Of a DNA stretch of 64,000 nt, positions 59,458 to 64,000 are shown in pieces (position 1 is the first letter of the stretch; every line of letters starts with the position of its first letter). Location: NCBI RefSeq assembly GCF_047250385.1, contig NZ_JBLBVM010000052.1:62001-126000 (forward strand). Direction: 5' to 3'. The position numbers and the translations under genes were made by a program. Below the pieces are notes generated by a model. It saw nothing but the letters and a program-made list of their open reading frames with translations, was not told where the DNA came from and did not search any database. This DNA comes from Glaciecola sp047250385. GTDB lineage: Bacteria; Pseudomonadota; Gammaproteobacteria; Enterobacterales; Alteromonadaceae.

Positions 59458-60321
59458 ATGAAAAAGATATTGCAAAAAACCTCTATAGCGTTGTCTCTAG
59501 CTGCGCTGATGAGTTCAAGTGTATTTGCTCAAGGTCGCTTTGACAATGTAGAAGTCAAAGCTCAAGCCATAGGTGGTTCAGTCCATATGCTTGTGGGTGC
59601 AGGCGGTAATATTGGTGTTTCTGCTGGGCCTGACGGTTTGTTAATTGTAGATGATCAATATGCCGATTTAGCTGAAAAAATCGCGACGACCCTCGCAGAT
59701 ATCAGCAAGGAACAAACTCGCTATGTAATCAATACTCATTTTCATGGCGATCATACAGGCTCTAACGCGTTCTTCAGCAAACACAAAAAAGCGACTATCT
59801 TTGCTCATGACAACGTACGAGTTCGACTAAGTGCAGGTGAGGAAACGGACCCAGCAATGCTGCCAGTTGTGACATATGATAAAGGCGTTAAGTTTCATAT
59901 GAACGGCGAAACCGTACATGTGTTTCATTTAGCAAATGCGCATACCGATGGCGATAGCGCTGTGTGGTTTGAACAACCTGACATATTGCACACCGGCGAT
60001 TTATTCTTTAAAGATTGGTTTCCATTCATCGACCTAAATTCAGGCGGCTCTGTGACTGGTTACATCACGGCTGTTGAAACATTGCTAGGCATGATCGACG
60101 GTGGCACTAAAGTTATTCCTGGGCACGGTGCGCTAGCGAATAAGGGCGATTACGAACGCTTTTTGAATATGATAAAGCAGACCTATGCTTATGTTCAGGC
60201 CAAAAAGGCTGCTGGCATGAGTGAAGATGACGTGGTGAAAGCTGGCTTAGAAGAAAAGTGGAAGAGTTGGTCTTGGAATTTCATTACTGAAGAAAGATGG
60301 ATCAGAACCTTATACAAGTAG
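59458..60321 (+). CDS. Periplasmic metallo-beta-lactamase-fold hydrolase
   Basis: The 287-residue protein has a signal peptide (about 1-24, ending SSSVFAQ) and a metallo-beta-lactamase fold. The metal motif is INTHFHGDHTG with His94, His96, Asp98 and His99. AHTDGDSAVWF and LHTGDLFF supply the next ligands, and VIPGHGAL the last His. The zinc-site spacing resembles class B hydrolases of the MBL superfamily, but a lactamase role is not shown; many such periplasmic proteins have other substrates. The GNAT gene overlaps its 3' end by 25 bases. Confidence 0.88.
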   Translation: MKKILQKTSIALSLAALMSSSVFAQGRFDNVEVKAQAIGGSVHMLVGAGGNIGVSAGPDGLLIVDDQYADLAEKIATTLADISKEQTRYVINTHFHGDHTGSNAFFSKHKKATIFAHDNVRVRLSAGEETDPAMLPVVTYDKGVKFHMNGETVHVFHLANAHTDGDSAVWFEQPDILHTGDLFFKDWFPFIDLNSGGSVTGYITAVETLLGMIDGGTKVIPGHGALANKGDYERFLNMIKQTYAYVQAKKAAGMSEDDVVKAGLEEKWKSWSWNFITEERWIRTLYK

Positions 60322-60809
60322 GTTCTGAGTTAACACTTAAAGCAGCCGCAAGCTCAGACTTTGCGGCTGTTGCCTCCTGGTTTGAGCCCATATCAAGCAC
60401 TGCTGCAACTCACCTTATTCGCCAATGGGCAGGTCCAAATGTTCCCAAACCCTGTTCCGCTGAACTTTTAGCCGACTACATTTCGTCAGGCAATTACCAT
60501 TCATATATTCTCCAAGATGAATCCAATATTCTTGGTTTTGGCCAATTTCAATTGGTTAAGCATCGTGTGCATTTGGCAAGACTTGTTATTAGGTCTGAGT
60601 TTCGAGGGTTGGGTGTAGCGAAGCGTTTGCTGACCGAATTAATAGAGGCTGCACAAACTTATACTGAGGTAAAAGAAGTCTCTCTATTCGTATACATGGA
60701 AAATACTAAAGCGATTCAATGTTATGAAACTTATGGATTTGCAGAGTCTCCAACGCCAGCAGGTGTGAACTTATTGGCTGACTGTCGTTTTATGACTCTG
60801 CGTTATTAA
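60297..60809 (+). CDS. GNAT family N-acetyltransferase
   Basis: The 170-residue protein has a GNAT fold. HRVHLARLVIRSEFRGLGVAKRLL holds the acetyl-CoA loop R-x-x-G-x-A (RGLGVA), and LFVYMENTKAIQCYETYGF is the typical C-terminal block. The N-terminal part is acidic and probably sets the acceptor, which is not known. It starts with ATG 60297 inside the end of the preceding gene, behind GAAGAAAG, so translation is coupled. Confidence 0.88.
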   Translation: MDQNLIQVGSELTLKAAASSDFAAVASWFEPISSTAATHLIRQWAGPNVPKPCSAELLADYISSGNYHSYILQDESNILGFGQFQLVKHRVHLARLVIRSEFRGLGVAKRLLTELIEAAQTYTEVKEVSLFVYMENTKAIQCYETYGFAESPTPAGVNLLADCRFMTLRY

Positions 60810-60821
60810 GCTAATTCAATT

Positions 60822-60863
60822 AAGCTATCTCAACTCAGCTATCTCAACTAAGCTATCTCAGTT
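60822..60863. repeat. 14-bp tandem repeat, three copies
   Basis: AAGCTATCTCAACT occurs at 60822-60835, then with one or two changes at 60836-60849 and 60850-60863. It lies between the convergent GNAT and amidohydrolase genes. Confidence 0.85.
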
Positions 60864-60871
60864 TCGACGAA

Positions 60872-62539
60872 TTACAATGAGAAAACTTGCTTTCCGTTTA
60901 TCCATGTTTCGAGAACTTGTGTATCTCGAATGTCAGAAGCGGGTACTTCAAATATATCTCTATCCACAAAGATAAAGTCAGCGCGCTTGCCCACTTCAAG
61001 AGTACCAATTTTATCATCCTGGAAGGCAGCGTAAGCAGCGTCCAAAGTGAAGCCACGCAGTGCTTCTTGTCTGCTTACTTTTTCTTCTGGGATCCAACCA
61101 GTTTTAGGTTGCATGTTCGCATTTTGACGAGTCACTGCAGCATGAAGTCCATGGAACGCATTTGCTAGCTCGACTGGAAAGTCGGAACCAAATGCGATTC
61201 TCGAACCTTGCTCTAAAAATGTTCTCCAAGCATACGCACCTTTGAGCCTTGCTTTACCAATGCGGTCTTCCGCCATGTTCATATCACTAGTCGCATGAGT
61301 TGGTTGCATAGAAGGAATAACACCGAGAGTTTTAAATAAAGGAATATCTTCAACGGCAATCACTTGTGCATGTTCAATTCGGTGACGTTCAGTGTTTTCT
61401 GGGAAAGTCTTGAAAGTTGAGGCGAAGTGCTGCAATGCTAATCTATTCGCTCTATCACCAATGGCATGGAAGTTTAGCTGGAAGTTTGCACCTAACACTT
61501 TATTGAATAAGTTTGGTAGCTCCTCTTGTGGAGTAACCAATAATCCGTGATTGTCTTTATCATCGGAGTAGGGCTCGATTAAAGCAGCTCCGCGGCTCCC
61601 TAAGGCACCATCACCGTAGGCTTTTACACTGCGAATACTCAACATGTCATCTTCGGTTCTAATGTGGCCGGTGGCTAACATTGCGTCAATCTGGGGATCA
61701 ACTGCTGATAACATTGCATAAACTCGCATTCTAAGCTTGCCAGATGCTGCTTGCTGCTGATAAAAGTCATACACCTGTTTGCTGATGCCAGCATCGTGAG
61801 CGCTCGTTATGCCTAGTGCAAGTAAATGGTCTGTTGCAGTATCAAGTTGCAGCGACAATTGCTCTAAATTGGGTTTTGGGATCAACCTTGTTACTAAGTC
61901 TTCAGCGTTATCTATTAATAAGCCTGTAGGCTGGCCATTTTCATCTTTGACAATTTCGCCGCCAGAAGGAGAGGGAGTGTTAGCATCAATTCCAGCAAGT
62001 TCCAGTGCAACGCTATTAACCCAAACTGCGTGTCCATCTACACGGGATAACACCACAGGTCTGTTCTTAATAACGGCGTCCAAACTAGCTTTACTTGGAA
62101 ACTCTTTACTTGGCCACAATACCTGATTCCAGCCATCGCCGATGATCCATTGGCTTTTATCATCTTTTGTTGAGTCTGCTTCATGCTGGCTAACAAATGC
62201 TAAAATACGCTTAACTGCTTCATCTTCACTGCTGCTACCGCGTAAATCAACTTCAAGTAAATTTTGACCAAGACCTAAAATATGGCCATGCGCGTCAATT
62301 AAGCCAGGCAACATGACTTTGCCGTTACCATCAATCTTATTTGTAATACCCTTGGGTGCTTGGGGCAAATTAATCCCGACAATAAAGTCGTCTTCAAACG
62401 CAATATTTTTGAATGTCACTAACTTGCCATGCTGATTTAAAGTATAACCTTTAACATTTTCAATATACGTCAGTGACTGAGCTGCATACGAGATAAACGT
62501 CAGCAATGTGCACAGTAGTATTTTGTGGATCGAATTCAT
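60872..62539 (-). CDS. Exported amidohydrolase family protein (YtcJ-like)
   Basis: The 555-residue protein carries a signal peptide (about 1-22, ending AAQS) and a metal-dependent amidohydrolase domain of the YtcJ type. GLIDAHGHILGLG has the H-x-H metal motif, WIIGDGWNQVLWPSKEFPS and HRIEHAQVI follow, and FGSDFPVELANAFHGL gives the last Asp ligand. It ends with the composite-domain strands GTLEVGKRADFIFVDRDIFE. The natural substrate is unknown. The dehydratase gene lies 36 bases upstream on the same strand, so they may be an operon. Confidence 0.9.
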   Translation of the reverse strand: MNSIHKILLCTLLTFISYAAQSLTYIENVKGYTLNQHGKLVTFKNIAFEDDFIVGINLPQAPKGITNKIDGNGKVMLPGLIDAHGHILGLGQNLLEVDLRGSSSEDEAVKRILAFVSQHEADSTKDDKSQWIIGDGWNQVLWPSKEFPSKASLDAVIKNRPVVLSRVDGHAVWVNSVALELAGIDANTPSPSGGEIVKDENGQPTGLLIDNAEDLVTRLIPKPNLEQLSLQLDTATDHLLALGITSAHDAGISKQVYDFYQQQAASGKLRMRVYAMLSAVDPQIDAMLATGHIRTEDDMLSIRSVKAYGDGALGSRGAALIEPYSDDKDNHGLLVTPQEELPNLFNKVLGANFQLNFHAIGDRANRLALQHFASTFKTFPENTERHRIEHAQVIAVEDIPLFKTLGVIPSMQPTHATSDMNMAEDRIGKARLKGAYAWRTFLEQGSRIAFGSDFPVELANAFHGLHAAVTRQNANMQPKTGWIPEEKVSRQEALRGFTLDAAYAAFQDDKIGTLEVGKRADFIFVDRDIFEVPASDIRDTQVLETWINGKQVFSL

Positions 62540-62575
62540 GTACAGTCCTTTTATTCTTGGTTTTGGTAAATTACG

Positions 62576-63583
62576 TTAAGCATCTGGGTTCATTATGGGC
62601 GGTTGCGTCAAGTAGTCTTGCTGCCAAATCTTTTGCATGGAAGCTTGGCTAATATTACCACCTGAAAGTATCACCAATACTTTTTGATTGGCAGGCTTAT
62701 CGCTTAACCAAGCTGCAACAGCCGCCATAGTCATAGCACATGTTGGCTCTATGTGCAGTTTGAGTAGATGATGCAGCCATTGGGTCCAATAGGCAATTTG
62801 TTCTTCTTCTACTTCATAAAAATCATCAATCTGCTGCAGCACTTCAAATGTTAATTCACCAATTGAAGGTGTTGCGGCACCATCAGCTAATGTATTAGGT
62901 GTACCTTCTAAACGTTCTATTTTACCGCTTTGCAAACTCCTAGCGGCATCATTTGCATTTAACGGCTCAGCACCTACAACCTCGGCGTTTGGAAGTTTCG
63001 CTTTTGTTGCAATAATAGCTCCAGATAGCAAACCGCCGCCACCGCAAGGAGCAAACACAGCATCAGGCGCTACATCAGACGCTTCGAGTTGTTGCAATGC
63101 TTCCAAAGTGGCTGTGCCCTGTCCGGCGATGATATCTGGATGATTAAATGGCGGTATCCAAAGTGTACCTTCTTGCTTCCCAGCCTCAGCCACCGCTAGA
63201 TCTGCTTCATCTCTGGAGGCAAACTTATGTATTTTTGCGCCATAGAACTCAGTAGCAGCAGCCTTTATGGGGGAAATAGTGTCTGCACAATAGATGTCGA
63301 CAGGTATACCAAATTGCCCGCATGCGAATGCAACTGCTTGCGCGTGATTCCCAGATGAATTAGCAACGACGCGCGATGGTAGTTCATTAGTTTCATGTAG
63401 TTTAGCTAGCACGTTCGTTGCACCGCGTAATTTGAACGCACCGGTTCTTTGTAAACATTCAGCCTTGAAAAAGACTTGATGACCAAGCCAGTGATTCAGT
63501 AATCTTGATTCATAAATTGGGGTCTGTTTTACGATACTACTAATGCGAGCTTGAGCTGCTTCTATGTCAGCTATAGATACCAT
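62576..63583 (-). CDS. Threonine/serine dehydratase-like PLP enzyme
   Basis: The 335-residue protein is a fold-type II PLP enzyme. The PLP lysine is Lys51 in RTGAFKLRGATN, SSGNHAQAVAFA is the substrate loop, APCGGGGLLSGAII binds the phosphate, and SGGNIS closes the site. Length without an ACT regulatory domain fits catabolic threonine/serine dehydratase or serine racemase. The loop after the lysine does not decide between them. It begins the minus-strand pair with the amidohydrolase. Confidence 0.88.
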   Translation of the reverse strand: MVSIADIEAAQARISSIVKQTPIYESRLLNHWLGHQVFFKAECLQRTGAFKLRGATNVLAKLHETNELPSRVVANSSGNHAQAVAFACGQFGIPVDIYCADTISPIKAAATEFYGAKIHKFASRDEADLAVAEAGKQEGTLWIPPFNHPDIIAGQGTATLEALQQLEASDVAPDAVFAPCGGGGLLSGAIIATKAKLPNAEVVGAEPLNANDAARSLQSGKIERLEGTPNTLADGAATPSIGELTFEVLQQIDDFYEVEEEQIAYWTQWLHHLLKLHIEPTCAMTMAAVAAWLSDKPANQKVLVILSGGNISQASMQKIWQQDYLTQPPIMNPDA

Positions 63584-63809
63584 CTATGAAAATCCTTCTA
63601 AGTAATGAGCTTACGTTATTTCACCTTAGTCTAAACGTATCATCAAGCTATATGAAGAGGGCGACTAAAAAATAAGCATTGCTTGTTTGTGTTCTCCTCC
63701 CTATATACGTGCTCAAAACGCTTGGTACATGCTTAATGAAGGGAATTTGTGCATAATATTTGAAAGTTTGTTATTCTTTTCTGAGTTCAACGTTTATAAG
63801 GCTAACAGC

Positions 63810-64000
63810 GTGGGTTTACTTGATGGATTATTAGGCAATGCTTCTGAAGTTGATGTTTCAACCGTAGCAGAAGAGCTCTCACCAATACTTTCTAATTCAG
63901 AAACCGTTGTTCAAGCTTACAAAATGGTTCGAGACTTATTTGTGTTTACCGATAAAAGATTAATATTTATCGACAAACAGGGCGTTACTGGCAAAAAGGT
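63810..64000 (+). CDS. Start of a PH-domain-like protein (cut by window end)
   Basis: A frame from GTG 63810, with AAGG about 9 bases upstream, runs off the window. It reads GLLDGLLGNASEVDVSTVAE, then LVFTDKRLIFIDKQGVTGKK-type sequence (FVFTDKRLIFIDKQGVTGKK). The V-x-x-x-F-V-F-T-D-x-R-L-I-F-I-D-x-Q-G pattern is that of bacterial PH-domain proteins of the YokE/bPH type. Only about 63 residues are visible. Confidence 0.75.
   Translation, partial: MGLLDGLLGNASEVDVSTVAEELSPILSNSETVVQAYKMVRDLFVFTDKRLIFIDKQGVTGKK

Noticed and set aside
59458..60321. Antibiotic-resistance beta-lactamase
   Set aside because: The metal motif shows only the superfamily; nothing in the sequence or context shows lactam hydrolysis.

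Overview
The window reads as chromosome from a marine gammaproteobacterium of the Alteromonadales, probably Alteromonadaceae (inference from gene content and order). Supporting signs are the order dolP-diaA-yraN-lpoA with divergent rsmI, argR next to mdh, a full Na+-translocating NQR operon with apbE and nqrM, FabV as enoyl reductase, a TRAP transporter, and a sulfotransferase-bearing exopolysaccharide locus. Base composition is moderately AT-rich and GTG/TTG starts are common.

Layout. 1-14.4 kb is housekeeping: sspB, an envelope/cell-cycle block, rsmI, argR, mdh, ppc, fklB, a MarR regulator and proBA. 14.7-37.7 kb is a large exopolysaccharide (EPS) and surface-attachment locus. It holds a PEP-CTERM-like protein, two sulfotransferases, two Wzy-type polymerases, a flippase, an acetyltransferase, four glycosyltransferases (GT4, GT4, GT26, GT14-like), a LapG/LapD protease-receptor pair, a VpsP-like protein, the CpsB-type phosphatase, Wzc kinase, a short Wza-like protein, an outer-membrane barrel and the initiating phosphoglycosyltransferase. 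37.8-42.2 kb has a TRAP operon and fabV; fabV is preceded by a folded 5' leader. 42.8-50.1 kb is nqrABCDEF-apbE-nqrM, the whole sodium-pumping NADH dehydrogenase plus its flavin-insertion and maturation factors.

50.1-56.3 kb is accessory DNA. It starts with a seven-copy 46-bp palindromic tandem array and continues into a graveyard of Rhs-type toxin tips and candidate immunity genes on both strands. There are three decayed copies of the Rhs core/tip junction, at least four truncated tip ends each followed closely by a small membrane or secreted protein, and a broken inverted duplication. 56.4-64 kb returns to ordinary genes: dinB with an SOS box, an M17 aminopeptidase, a DUF1653 protein, a metallo-beta-lactamase-fold protein, a GNAT enzyme, an amidohydrolase, a threonine/serine dehydratase-like enzyme and the start of a PH-domain-like gene.

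The points most worth following up are the three-way-junction leader of fabV, the attenuator-like leader of nqrA, the c-di-GMP/LapGD pair inside a sulfated-EPS locus with a sigma-54-like promoter on its PEP-CTERM gene, and the Rhs tip/immunity graveyard with its membrane-protein immunity candidates. All family assignments come from reading motifs by eye; no database search was possible.
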